In this document: one piece after another, positions 16,635 to 23,418 of the stretch
Numbering within the stretch: position 1 is the stretch's first letter
How the letters are laid out: each line of letters begins with the position of its first letter
Assembly: GCA_902385625.1 (NCBI GenBank)
Contig: CABMGE010000004.1
Span: forward strand, 1 to 41,574
Reading direction: 5' to 3'
DNA length: 41,574 nucleotides
From: an uncultured archaeon
GTDB lineage: Archaea > Nanobdellota > Nanobdellia > Pacearchaeales > GW2011-AR1
Translations under genes and position numbers: made by a program
Notes under the pieces: model-generated
What the model was told of the DNA's origin: nothing
Database searches by the model: none
What the model saw: only the letters and a program-made list of their open reading frames with translations

Positions 16635-17318
16635 ATGTCTTTTCAAGAAATAATAAATAGTATTAAAAAATCATGGAAATGGATTTGGGATTCTGATTCA
16701 GTTCTAAGTTGGATAGTAGCTCTTTTGGTAATTTTTGTATTTGTTAAATTTATATTTTTCCCATCATTATCACTAATAACAGGAACATCTCTTCCACTTG
16801 CAGGAGTTGAATCATCTTCAATGGATCATCAAATTGTATCAGACGATTATGGAAGACTCACTCTTTGCGGAAAACTCTATTCACCCCAGGATAAAAAAAA
16901 GCTTAGCTTTGATGAATATTGGAGTATTTGTGGAGACTGGTATGAAAACAAAAATATTTCAAAAGAGGAATTTAAAACATTCCCATTAAATAATGGATTT
17001 TCCAAAGGAGATATAATTATTGTTTGGGGAAGATTTACACCGAAAATAGGAGATATAATTATTTTCAAATCAAATGAAGGTTCAATTGCTCCAAGACCAA
17101 TAATACATAGAATTGTAAAAATCCAGGATCAGATAATGCAAACAAAAGGCGATCACAATTCAGAACAATTAGTAGAGTCAAACAATCTCTATATGACTGA
17201 TGAAACTAAAATAAGAAAAGATCAGATAATCGGAAAAGCAATATTAAAAATCCCTTATTTAGGATATATTAAACTCTGGACAACAGAACTACTGGGAAAA
17301 ATTACAGGCCGGGCTTAA
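16635..17318 (+). CDS. Signal peptidase I, archaeal/ER (Sec11-like) type
   Basis: 227 residues with one N-terminal membrane segment (about 24-44). Catalytic S62 lies in VESSSM. H158 (PIIHRI) takes the place of the bacterial Lys, and D173 lies in TKGDHN, the archaeal/eukaryotic box arrangement. It cleaves signal peptides at the outer membrane face. A polar insertion of roughly 50 residues with two cysteines lies between the Ser box and the central strands. The two genes just upstream encode secreted proteins that would be its substrates. Confidence 0.9.
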   Translation: MSFQEIINSIKKSWKWIWDSDSVLSWIVALLVIFVFVKFIFFPSLSLITGTSLPLAGVESSSMDHQIVSDDYGRLTLCGKLYSPQDKKKLSFDEYWSICGDWYENKNISKEEFKTFPLNNGFSKGDIIIVWGRFTPKIGDIIIFKSNEGSIAPRPIIHRIVKIQDQIMQTKGDHNSEQLVESNNLYMTDETKIRKDQIIGKAILKIPYLGYIKLWTTELLGKITGRA

Positions 17319-17334
17319 TATAACTAAAGAAAAG

Positions 17335-17345
17335 TTTATATAAAA
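17335..17345 (+). promoter_or_regulatory. TATA-like box upstream of tfs
   Basis: TTTATATAAAA is the best TATA match in the gap. It would start transcription near 17366, about 50 nt before the TFS start, at ATG 17364 of a 16-codon leader ORF that ends at 17414. Confidence 0.5.
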
Positions 17346-17417
17346 GGATAATCATTATTTTTTATGTGTAATAAATTAAACACAAAGATTTTTAAAGAAA
17401 AAGCAGGTAACTAAACA

Positions 17418-17726
17418 ATGGAATTTTGTCCAAAATGCGGGTGCGTATTAGTTGAAAAAAATAAATCTTTTATTTGTGCCAGGTGCAATTATAAGGCAAA
17501 ATCAAAAGTTAAGATTGAAGCATCTGAAAAAATAGGGGTTCGTCCTGAAATTGGAGTTATAACTGACAAAGAAACTGATGTTTTTCCAATAATAAATGCA
17601 GTTTGTCCAAAATGCCAGCATAAAGAAGCATATTTCTGGACCTCGCAAACAAGAGCAGGTGATGAAGCTGAAACTCGTTTTTTTAGATGCACAAAGTGCA
17701 AAAATACCTGGCGAGAATATCATTAA
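17418..17726 (+). CDS. tfs: Transcription factor S (TFIIS/RPB9-like), copy 1
   Basis: 102 residues. The N-terminal zinc ribbon is CPKCG (4-8) with CARC. The C-terminal ribbon is CPKC with CTKC, containing QTRAGDEAETRFF, whose Asp-Glu pair is the catalytic tip that stimulates RNA polymerase transcript cleavage. This is the normal archaeal TFS length. A second copy follows at 18222. The last 20 bases (17708-17727) recur downstream of copy 2. Confidence 0.9.
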   Translation: MEFCPKCGCVLVEKNKSFICARCNYKAKSKVKIEASEKIGVRPEIGVITDKETDVFPIINAVCPKCQHKEAYFWTSQTRAGDEAETRFFRCTKCKNTWREYH

Positions 17727-17730
17727 ATTG

Positions 17731-17751
17731 TCAAACTTCGGGTTTGCTTTT
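17731..17751 (+). terminator. Hairpin plus T-tract after tfs copy 1
   Basis: CAAAC and GTTTG close a TTCGG loop and are followed by CTTTTT. The layout is that of an intrinsic terminator, but the stem is only 5 bp. Confidence 0.45.
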
Positions 17752-17819
17752 TAAACCAAACTGTACTACTTCTGAAATTAAACAAATGTTTAAAAACAAA
17801 TGCTAAACAATATTATATC

Positions 17820-18092
17820 ATGATAGATTCAAAAAGATATGAAGAAGAAAGAAAGAGAATAACTCAAAAATATGGTACTCCTGCAAAACACCAAGAGTTT
17901 GATCCAAATACTTCAAGATACCTTGAGTACAGAAAACAAGAAAAATTAAGATTAGAAAAAATAAAAAATCCGGAAAAATTTATGCCCAAAGAACCAGAAA
18001 ATAAAGTTGCTCCAGAACCAATAATCCCAGAAACAGCTTTTGAAGAAGCTCCAAAGAAAAAATCATTCTTTTCAAGATTATTTAAAAAATAA
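17820..18092 (+). CDS. Hypothetical charged protein, 90 aa
   Basis: Unrecognised. The first half is Lys/Glu/Arg-rich, with TSRYLEYRKQEKLRLEKIK. The middle is Pro/Glu-rich, and the end is basic-aromatic (KKKSFFSRLFKK), a possible amphipathic membrane-binding tail. It sits between the two TFS copies, on the same strand but with separate upstream gaps of 93 and 129 nt. It was probably trapped there by the duplication or has its own promoter. Confidence 0.55.
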   Translation: MIDSKRYEEERKRITQKYGTPAKHQEFDPNTSRYLEYRKQEKLRLEKIKNPEKFMPKEPENKVAPEPIIPETAFEEAPKKKSFFSRLFKK

Positions 18093-18154
18093 TTTTATTT
18101 ATTTTCCAATAACTTTATAATATCCTATTTTAGTCTATATAATAAATAAAATAT

Positions 18155-18187
18155 CTAAATTTTTACAATTTACTTGTAAAAATTTAG
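18155..18187 (+). repeat. Perfect 14-bp hairpin with UUUAC loop
   Basis: Arms CTAAATTTTTACAA (18155-18168) and TTGTAAAAATTTAG (18174-18187) pair fully around TTTAC. It is the longest perfect member of the UUUAC family. A second hairpin (TCGCC-AGCA-GGCGA, 18199-18212) follows, just before tfs copy 2. Confidence 0.7.
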
Positions 18188-18221
18188 CAAACAAAATCTC
18201 GCCAGCAGGCGATTTATCATC

Positions 18222-18518
18222 ATGGAATTTTGTCCAAAATGCGGCTCAATGCTAATCGGAAAGAATTGTAATAGATGTGACTATAAATGCGAACATGAAG
18301 TAAAACTAGAAGCTTCTCAAAAAATGGAGAAGAAAAAAGAAGTGGTTGTTGTAAATGATGGAGATAATGAAGTTCATCCAATAATTACATCTACCTGTCC
18401 AAAATGTCAGCATAAAGAAGCATACTTTTGGACAAAACAAACAAGATCCGGAGATGAAGCAGAAACAAAATTTTTAAAATGCACAAAATGCAAGCATACC
18501 TGGAGAGATTATAACTAA
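18222..18518 (+). CDS. tfs: Transcription factor S, copy 2
   Basis: 98 residues, clearly paralogous to 17418-17726 along its whole length. CPKCG and CNRC make the N ribbon, CPKC and CTKC the C ribbon, and TRSGDEAETKF keeps the Asp-Glu cleavage pair. The N ribbon is shorter by a few residues and the linker is more charged (KKKEVVVVNDGD). Because both copies retain the catalytic tip, neither looks like the inhibitory paralogues known in some archaea. Division of labour is unknown. Confidence 0.88.
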   Translation: MEFCPKCGSMLIGKNCNRCDYKCEHEVKLEASQKMEKKKEVVVVNDGDNEVHPIITSTCPKCQHKEAYFWTKQTRSGDEAETKFLKCTKCKHTWRDYN

Positions 18519-18556
18519 CTCCACATAGGCCATATTTGGCGAGAATATCATTAAAT
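18519..18556 (+). pseudogene. Relic of a third tfs 3' end
   Basis: The 20 bases at 18537-18556 are identical to 17708-17727 and translate to W-R-E-Y-H-stop, the exact C-terminus of TFS copy 1. They lie 18 nt beyond the stop of copy 2. A remnant of a tandem duplication or unequal recombination is the simplest reading. Confidence 0.65.
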
Positions 18557-18565
18557 ACCAATTTA

Positions 18566-18574
18566 TTTATAAAG
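18566..18574 (+). promoter_or_regulatory. TATA-like box for 18595 gene
   Basis: TTTATAAAG is centred 25 nt before ATG 18595, consistent with a leaderless mRNA. Confidence 0.45.
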
Positions 18575-18594
18575 TCTTATTTTATCAATTCTAA

Positions 18595-18978
18595 ATGAAA
18601 AAACAATTATGGATCGGAATTGCACTAGTAATAATTATTCTTTTAGTCATATTTGGATACAATAAGTACACACAAATAAAAGAAATAAAAACAATGAACA
18701 AAATAGAGTTTAAATTTATAAAATGCATAACTAATTGTCCAATAATCATTTCTGCAAATAAAACATTAATCAAACAAGATTGCTTAAAAACATGCATGGA
18801 TGAAAATACAGTTCCAAGAGATCTATTAATAAAATATCCTAAAGAACAACTAATAAAAGACCCTGGATATGCTGCTTGTTTTAAAACAGTTGATAATACA
18901 ATAAACTATGCTGAAGTACAAACCTGTCTTATAGATTTAATGCCAAAATTACAGGAAAAATATTCTTATTTAAAATGA
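18595..18978 (+). CDS. Hypothetical membrane-anchored Cys-rich protein, 127 aa
   Basis: Unrecognised. An N-terminal membrane segment (LWIGIALVIIILLVIFGY, 4-21) is followed by a domain with six cysteines (KCITNC, DCLKTC, and two more), a spacing that suggests disulfides in an extracytoplasmic helical hairpin domain. The TATA box supports the start. The stop overlaps the start of the next gene (ATGA), so the two probably act together. Confidence 0.65.
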   Translation: MKKQLWIGIALVIIILLVIFGYNKYTQIKEIKTMNKIEFKFIKCITNCPIIISANKTLIKQDCLKTCMDENTVPRDLLIKYPKEQLIKDPGYAACFKTVDNTINYAEVQTCLIDLMPKLQEKYSYLK

Positions 18979-19313
18979 AAGACAATTTAGAAAAAAGAAC
19001 AACCGATATTGTACAAACCTCCAAAAAATTAGAAGAATCTTATGAGGTTGAAAATTCAAAAAGAAAACGAAATATGATCTCAGGCCTTATTGCAGGAACA
19101 GCAATGGGAGTAATAGAGGGAATATGTCATGATAATTATAGTAAGTCTGACCTTTTAGAAGTAGCTATAATCGGAGGAGCAGTAAGCTCAGTCTATGATA
19201 AATTCAAATATAAAGAGCCATGGGCAGATAGTATCTTAAGAAGCCCGTATTTTGCAACTGCTGAAATGTTTAGTTTAACACTTGTAAAATTATTAAAACA
19301 ACATTATGCCTGA
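18975..19313 (+). CDS. Hypothetical protein with Gly-rich hydrophobic segments, 112 aa
   Basis: Unrecognised. The N-terminus is a charged helix. Two weakly hydrophobic Gly/Ala-rich segments (MISGLIAGTAMGVIEGI and VAIIGGAVSSVY) could be membrane helices or a glycine-zipper pair. It is coupled to the preceding Cys-rich membrane protein by an ATGA overlap and is convergent with the nuclease gene at 19334. Confidence 0.58.
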   Translation: MKDNLEKRTTDIVQTSKKLEESYEVENSKRKRNMISGLIAGTAMGVIEGICHDNYSKSDLLEVAIIGGAVSSVYDKFKYKEPWADSILRSPYFATAEMFSLTLVKLLKQHYA

Positions 19314-19333
19314 TTTTGATTTTTTAAAAAACC

Positions 19334-19765
19334 CTAATCTTTTTTTCTTGTAAGGTCTTTTGGAATTCTATACTCTTCCCATTTAATTCTTCCATTTTCA
19401 ACAACGTCCTTCACTTTCTTTTGATTGCCATTTATCTTTGAGTCTCCGGATTTTATTTCAAGAAAAGTAATATCCTTGAGTTCTCCATTTGAAAGTCCAT
19501 TAAAAACAATAAAATCAACAGGTTTTCCAATAAACTTGCAATCACTTGGATTATAATTAAAATCCGGAAGATAAGGTGCAAGTTGTTCTGAAAACTGTCC
19601 TCCAAGAACTGCTCTTGATCTATTTATTGCATCACTCCTTATTCCATCTAACTGATTTTCCCATTCTCTTTGCTTTTTGAGTTCACCAATTTTATTTCCA
19701 ATAAAAAACGCAATTAAGATAGCAATTAAAAAAATTAAAAGTATCCCAATAATAAGAATGTCCAT
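19334..19765 (-). CDS. Membrane-anchored endonuclease related to archaeal Holliday junction resolvase
   Basis: 143 residues. An N-terminal membrane segment (LIIGILLIFLIAILIAFFIG, 4-23) leads into the domain of the family annotated as Holliday-resolvase-related endonuclease (Endonuc_Holl type). Visible features are RSRAVLGGQFSEQLAPYLP, then KPVDFIVFNGL and the strand FLEIKSG, matching the restriction-nuclease-fold pattern E...D...E-x-K. Catalysis on DNA is inferred from fold. Real substrates of this family are not established. The membrane anchor argues against a purely chromosomal recombination role; DNA uptake or degradation of foreign DNA at the membrane is possible. Confidence 0.78.
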   Translation of the reverse strand: MDILIIGILLIFLIAILIAFFIGNKIGELKKQREWENQLDGIRSDAINRSRAVLGGQFSEQLAPYLPDFNYNPSDCKFIGKPVDFIVFNGLSNGELKDITFLEIKSGDSKINGNQKKVKDVVENGRIKWEEYRIPKDLTRKKD

Positions 19766-19874
19766 GAAAAAATAGTAAAATAAGTTGTTTAAATATTTTT
19801 GTTAATTATTCTTAACAACAAAAATCTTTAAATACCTAGCTTATAATTAATGATTATAAAAAAAGGTAATAACT

Positions 19875-20150
19875 ATGGAAATACAAATAAAAATGGTGTC
19901 TGCTGCATCAGAGGTTTTTAACTATAAGAAAAAAAATCCTATTGCAATACATGAAGAAATTTTTCAGCATGTTTCAGACCACATTAAAGAACAAAGGATA
20001 AGAGATGGGCATATAAAATTGGCCATGATTGCTGCTGCTGGAAAAGCGTTTGAAATAGCAAACAAAAATCCAGACCTTAGCGAAAAAGAACAGCTAAAAC
20101 AGTTTGTAGATCATATTCCAGAAATTCTTGCAAGTATAGAAGAAGATTAA
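19875..20150 (+). CDS. Hypothetical helical protein with internal duplication, 91 aa
   Basis: Unrecognised. Residues about 6-37 and 49-80 align without gaps: both have an Ala-rich helix, a Phe, K/N-K-N-P, a Glu-rich helix and a V-x-D-H-I end (HVSDHI and FVDHI). It is therefore a duplicated two-helix unit. No Cys or membrane segment is present. A CTTTAAATAC-type box near 19824 precedes it. Confidence 0.6.
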   Translation: MEIQIKMVSAASEVFNYKKKNPIAIHEEIFQHVSDHIKEQRIRDGHIKLAMIAAAGKAFEIANKNPDLSEKEQLKQFVDHIPEILASIEED

Positions 20151-20190
20151 TTAAAGTCTTAAAAAAAGATTTAAAATATTTGATTGAAAA

Positions 20191-20223
20191 ATAACTTACT
20201 TATTAGTTAATATTTTAAGTTAT
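20191..20223. repeat. Inverted repeat in 20151-20278 gap
   Basis: ATAACTTA and TAAGTTAT form a perfect 8-bp stem around a long AT-rich loop, between convergent genes ending at 20150 and 20279. A 3'-end structure is likely. Confidence 0.35.
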
Positions 20224-20278
20224 AGGATATAAATTCAAATTAATAAGGCTTATTCATATTTAGAATTACTAAAGGAAA

Positions 20279-20458
20279 TTATCTTCTTTTCTTTTTAGAG
20301 GATCTCTTAACTACTGGTTCACATTCGCATTCTTCACAAAAGACTGCTTTTGCTATTTCTTCTTGCTGTTCCATAAGTCTAGAAACTTGCTCTCTCAAAC
20401 TAGCAATATCTCTTTTTACATTCCTAAAAGATGATCTTATTTTTCTTTCGGTTGTCAT
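20279..20458 (-). CDS. Small coiled-coil protein with CEECEC motif, 59 aa
   Basis: Unrecognised. A basic coiled coil (FRNVKRDIASLREQVSRLMEQ) is followed by CEECEC and a strongly basic tail (KRSSKKKRR). It could bind metal and nucleic acid. ATG 20458 is preferred over ATG 20482 because the TTTATATAG box near 20485-20493 would start transcription at about 20463. Confidence 0.5.
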   Translation of the reverse strand: MTTERKIRSSFRNVKRDIASLREQVSRLMEQQEEIAKAVFCEECECEPVVKRSSKKKRR

Positions 20459-20622
20459 TGTAAAAAAGTAAGAAAATAACACTATATAAAACTTTCTATT
20501 GATGCTACTTTTGAATTACTACAAATAGATAAGTCATTTTATTCTAAAATCTACTTTCAAATAAATGCAAAGAAGATATAGCTAAAATCATAAAATTTCA
20601 GATAAAGCATAAATCAACACAT

Positions 20623-20630
20623 TTTTAAAA
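20623..20630 (+). promoter_or_regulatory. TATA-like box of tRNA-Lys
   Basis: TTTTAAAA is centred 27 nt before the first base of the tRNA, the expected position for direct initiation at the mature 5' end. Confidence 0.5.
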
Positions 20631-20653
20631 GCTAATTATTCAGATATTAGTAT

Positions 20654-20728
20654 GGGTGCGTAGCTCAGCCCGGTCAGAGTACCTGACTCTTAATCAGGGT
20701 GTCAGGGGTTCAAATCCCCTCGCGCCCA
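20654..20728 (+). tRNA. tRNA-Lys (anticodon CUU)
   Basis: 75 nt, intronless. The acceptor stem is GGGTGCG with CGCGCCC (one G-U pair). The anticodon stem CCTGA/TCAGG encloses CTCTTAA, so the anticodon is CTT. The T arm is AGGGG-TTCAAAT-CCCCT and the discriminator base is A. CCA is not encoded. A short GC-rich island of this kind in very AT-rich DNA is itself diagnostic. Confidence 0.96.
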
Positions 20729-20735
20729 TTTTTTT

Positions 20736-20758
20736 ATAATATTGCAATGCAATATTAT
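20736..20758 (+). terminator. Hairpin just after tRNA-Lys
   Basis: ATAATATTGC and GCAATATTAT pair perfectly (10 bp) around AAT. Together with the T-run at 20729-20735 this marks the transcript end. Confidence 0.5.
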
Positions 20759-20786
20759 TTTAAGAAGAGGATTGAATACTAAGATA

Positions 20787-20874
20787 GGGTTCAAATACTT
20801 CAAAAGCACCTGCTTTTAAATGTCCCTAAAAACTAAAAAGTTTTTTATGCCTCTCACGCACATTTTTTTATAAT
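20787..20874 (+). pseudogene. Degenerate copy of the tRNA-Lys 3' region
   Basis: GGGTTCAAAT (20787-20796) equals the T-arm segment of tRNA-Lys. At 20853-20874 there are 22 bases matching the tRNA 3' end and its T-rich flank (20719-20740) in 20 positions. About 55 unrelated bases lie between. It cannot fold as a tRNA. Confidence 0.5.
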
Positions 20875-20932
20875 TTTAAACATTATTTTACACTAAACAA
20901 AACCTTATAAAAACCAGTTCCTGATTAATTAA

Positions 20933-21460
20933 ATGAGTGAGGATGAGAGTGATTACGAAGAAGAGGATGAATGGGCAGATCATTATTATGACAATTCTCC
21001 AAGCAAAGTTTATGCTAATGAATATACTTCTATTTTAAACGCTTTTTCTAAAAATGTAGTTCAGTCAGTTATAAAAAATAAATCAATTAATAGAGAATTA
21101 CTAGAAGAGATCATATCAGAACTTGATTGTAAAATCGCAAGTAAAGAATTTTCATCACTTCCATTTAAGTTAAGAGATGCGTATTTAAGATTCACAGAAT
21201 TAACAAGAGTAATTCATAATGCAGATGATAGTGAAATTAGATATCAATCCGAAGTCTTTGAAGGCCTTTATCATTTAGCACAAAGATGTTATTCTGCAGA
21301 AGATGAAATAGCATTTATGGGCGGAAGAAATCCTTGTAGGGACAAGCAATATAATGCAAAATCAATGATCTCAATAGTTGAAAAAAATCTCGGAGAAACA
21401 AGCCTGGTAAAAGCTGCAAAAACAATGGTAGATATATGCAGGCTTTGCCCACACAGATAG
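20933..21460 (+). CDS. Hypothetical acidic helical protein, 175 aa
   Basis: Unrecognised. The first ~20 residues are almost all Asp/Glu/Ser/Tyr (EDESDYEEEDEWADHYY). The rest is predicted helical, with five cysteines, ending in DICRLCPHR. ATG 20933 is supported by a TTATAAAAA box (20905-20913) 24 nt upstream. Copy B of the UUUAC element follows the stop. Confidence 0.6.
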   Translation: MSEDESDYEEEDEWADHYYDNSPSKVYANEYTSILNAFSKNVVQSVIKNKSINRELLEEIISELDCKIASKEFSSLPFKLRDAYLRFTELTRVIHNADDSEIRYQSEVFEGLYHLAQRCYSAEDEIAFMGGRNPCRDKQYNAKSMISIVEKNLGETSLVKAAKTMVDICRLCPHR

Positions 21461-21560
21461 TTCTATAGACTGCTCTAAAATATCTATTTTAGACGAATTT
21501 ACTTCAGATAAAATAGCTATCTATAACTACATTACACTTGCAAAGTATAAAGTATATATA
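21461..21560 (+). repeat. Copy B of dispersed non-coding element with UUUAC-loop hairpin
   Basis: The core stem is CTATTTTA (21484-21491) with TAAAATAG (21509-21516), and inside it GAA/TTC close TTTAC (21498-21502). Downstream, AAAGTATAAAGTATATATA matches copy A in 17 of 19 bases. It ends at the nth promoter and start. Confidence 0.65.
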
Positions 21561-21568
21561 CTTAAATA

Positions 21569-22276
21569 ATGACAAAAACTAATCACATGATGAAAGATAG
21601 ATATATGAAACCTAATGGAAATTATACAAAAAATATCCCAATAATAATGTCAATTCTAGAAAAACATTTCAATTATACAAAAAGAACTACTCTAAATAGA
21701 ATGAGAAAAGAAAAGCAAGATCCATTTAAGATTCTTATCTCTTGTCTTCTTTCTTTAAGGTCCAGGGATGAAACAACTGAAAAGATTTCAAATGAATTAT
21801 TTAAAATTGCAGATACTCCTGAAAAACTTTTAAGAATTCCACTAAAAAGATTAGAGGGCATAGTTTATTCAACAGGTCATTATCATAAAAAAGCACTTAC
21901 ACTAAAACATGTTTCAAATGAATTAATAACAAGATTTAATTCAAAAGTTCCAGAAACAAGAGAAGAATTAATGTCAATTAAAGGAATAGGTCCAAAAACT
22001 GCAAATATCGTTTTAAACTTCGCATTTAATCAGCCTTATATTCCAGTAGATATCCATTGCCATAGAATTCCAAATAGACTCGGTTGGTTGCAAACAAAAA
22101 CACCTGAAGAAACAGAAAAAGAACTGGAAAAAATTCTTCCAAGAGAATATTGGTTTGAGTTTAATGGAATTTTTGTTTTATTTGGAAGAACAATTTGTGC
22201 GCCTATTTCTCCAAAATGCAGTATATGTCCTGTAAGTAGATACTGCCCAAAAAGAGGAGTTACGACTTCAAGATAA
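21569..22276 (+). CDS. nth: Endonuclease III (DNA glycosylase/AP lyase)
   Basis: 235 residues. The HhH-GPD core has SCLLSLRSRDETTEK, the hairpin MSIKGIGPKTAN with the catalytic Lys, and VDIHCHRIPNRLGW with the catalytic Asp. The [4Fe-4S] loop C-x6-C-x2-C-x5-C is intact (CAPISPKCSICPVSRYC). It removes oxidised pyrimidines in base excision repair. An N-terminal extension of ~25 residues makes the exact start uncertain (ATG 21569, 21587 or 21605). A GTATAAAG box near 21545 fits 21569. The gene is flanked on both sides by copies of the same non-coding element. Confidence 0.93.
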   Translation: MTKTNHMMKDRYMKPNGNYTKNIPIIMSILEKHFNYTKRTTLNRMRKEKQDPFKILISCLLSLRSRDETTEKISNELFKIADTPEKLLRIPLKRLEGIVYSTGHYHKKALTLKHVSNELITRFNSKVPETREELMSIKGIGPKTANIVLNFAFNQPYIPVDIHCHRIPNRLGWLQTKTPEETEKELEKILPREYWFEFNGIFVLFGRTICAPISPKCSICPVSRYCPKRGVTTSR

Positions 22277-22400
22277 TGCCTCGGGCATGACCTGATCGGT
22301 TCCTTAAAAACAGTTAGAAGTTTTAATCAAGACTAAATCTGGCTTAAAACTCCTATTTTAGATGAATTTACTTCGGATAAAATATATACTTCAAGATAAT
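22274..22400 (+). repeat. Copy C of dispersed non-coding element with UUUAC-loop hairpin
   Basis: It begins TAATGCCTC at the nth stop, as copy A does at another gene's stop. It contains ATGCC-TCG-GGCAT (22276-22288), AGTTTTAA with TTAAAACT (22319-22351), and the core TATTTTA (22354-22360) with TAAAATA (22378-22384) around GAA-TTTAC-TTC. Confidence 0.65.
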
Positions 22401-22415
22401 TTTTTAAAACAAAAA

Positions 22416-22991
22416 TTACTGGCCTTCATAAATTAACTGAGTGGAAAAATTAGAATAAGAGTTATAAGTAAAATCATTAGTTCGAGTAGTAAAAGTACCA
22501 AGTGGAAACTTTTTCTTTAGTATTGAATTAGTAATCCTTTCTGGAATTAAACCAAAAGAAAGTCCAACAGTTCCTCCAGCCAGATATCCTAAAAAATCAT
22601 GATCATTAAGTGTCCCATAATAAATTCCCGCAAGACAACCAATAATACATCCAGCACTACAGACAGGCACAAATAAAAAATTTCTTAAAGGATTCATAAT
22701 CCCATCAAACCTTTTTTCCTGACTGCGCATTTCCAAAATAAAATCATCAACTCCTGATTTAAACAAATCTTGATTATCTCCTACAACCAAATATTCAGAT
22801 TTAATTTCTCCATACTCAGGAAATCTGCTGGAAAAAATTCCATCCATAACAGACTTAATATTATTAACTGAAAAACTGCCCTCCCTTAAGGCTATCTTGT
22901 CACTATCAATAGAATATGTAAGAACTCTATTTTCAGGATCACAAGATACATCAACACCAAGTTTTAATAAATTCTCTAAAGATTTATTCAT
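22416..22991 (-). CDS. Hypothetical membrane protein with glycine-zipper segment, 191 aa
   Basis: Unrecognised. The first ~95 residues are soluble, mixed alpha/beta. A Gly/Cys-rich hydrophobic hairpin follows (FLFVPVCSAGCIIGCLAGIYYG and DFLGYLAGGTVGLSFGLIP, about 106-152), then a Thr/Asn/Ser-rich tail. It could be membrane-inserted or pore-like. It stands alone on the minus strand, convergent with nth. Confidence 0.6.
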   Translation of the reverse strand: MNKSLENLLKLGVDVSCDPENRVLTYSIDSDKIALREGSFSVNNIKSVMDGIFSSRFPEYGEIKSEYLVVGDNQDLFKSGVDDFILEMRSQEKRFDGIMNPLRNFLFVPVCSAGCIIGCLAGIYYGTLNDHDFLGYLAGGTVGLSFGLIPERITNSILKKKFPLGTFTTRTNDFTYNSYSNFSTQLIYEGQ

Positions 22992-23054
22992 AATAAATAA
23001 ATAAAATAAGATATTTTAAATATTTATGTTCAGAAGTATAATCAAATATTAATC

Positions 23055-23077
23055 AAAAAAAGAAAAAAAGAAAAAAT
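23055..23077 (-). terminator. T-rich tract downstream of wHTH gene
   Basis: Read on the minus strand, three T-runs of six to seven separated by single C form an archaeal-type oligo-T terminator about 60 nt after the regulator's stop at 23138. Confidence 0.5.
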
Positions 23078-23137
23078 ACACCTATTTTCACACTCGTAAC
23101 TACTCTAACACCCCCCCTTTATCTAAAATAAGAGGTT

Positions 23138-23401
23138 TTATAGTTTTCTTCTTATGCTATCAATACACTCAGAGATTTCTTCTCCTTTCTTAGTTAACTC
23201 AATTAGCTTTATTCTTCCTTTCTTTTGGAAGCTAACAAGTCCTAAGCCTTCAAGTGTCTGAAGAATCTTGACTGCATGTGAATAAGTGCAATCAACTTCT
23301 TTAGCAAGTACAGAACCATATCTTACCTTAGACATTTTTCTTAGAGCGACCAACATTAATGCTGGCTTTCTTCTAAAAAATATATCGAAGTTGTCTTTCA
23401 T
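23138..23401 (-). CDS. Winged-helix (MarR-like) transcriptional regulator
   Basis: 87 residues from ATG 23401; an upstream TTG at 23419 is less likely. The helix-turn-helix and wing are visible in VLAKEVDCTYSHAVKILQTLEGLGLVSFQKKGRIKLIELTKKGEEI, as in MarR/ArsR-type minimal domains. There is no ligand domain. Two inverted repeats just upstream (ATAGTA/TACTAT at 23419-23440, AACTATATAGTT at 23446-23457) are candidate autoregulatory operators. Confidence 0.82.
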   Translation of the reverse strand: MKDNFDIFFRRKPALMLVALRKMSKVRYGSVLAKEVDCTYSHAVKILQTLEGLGLVSFQKKGRIKLIELTKKGEEISECIDSIRRKL

Positions 23402-23418
23402 TTTATTATTATATTCCA

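Noticed and set aside
23108-23120. Run of C residues in AT-rich DNA as a phase-variation tract
   Set aside because: It is intergenic, about 7-8 bases, and not placed in a coding start or core promoter.
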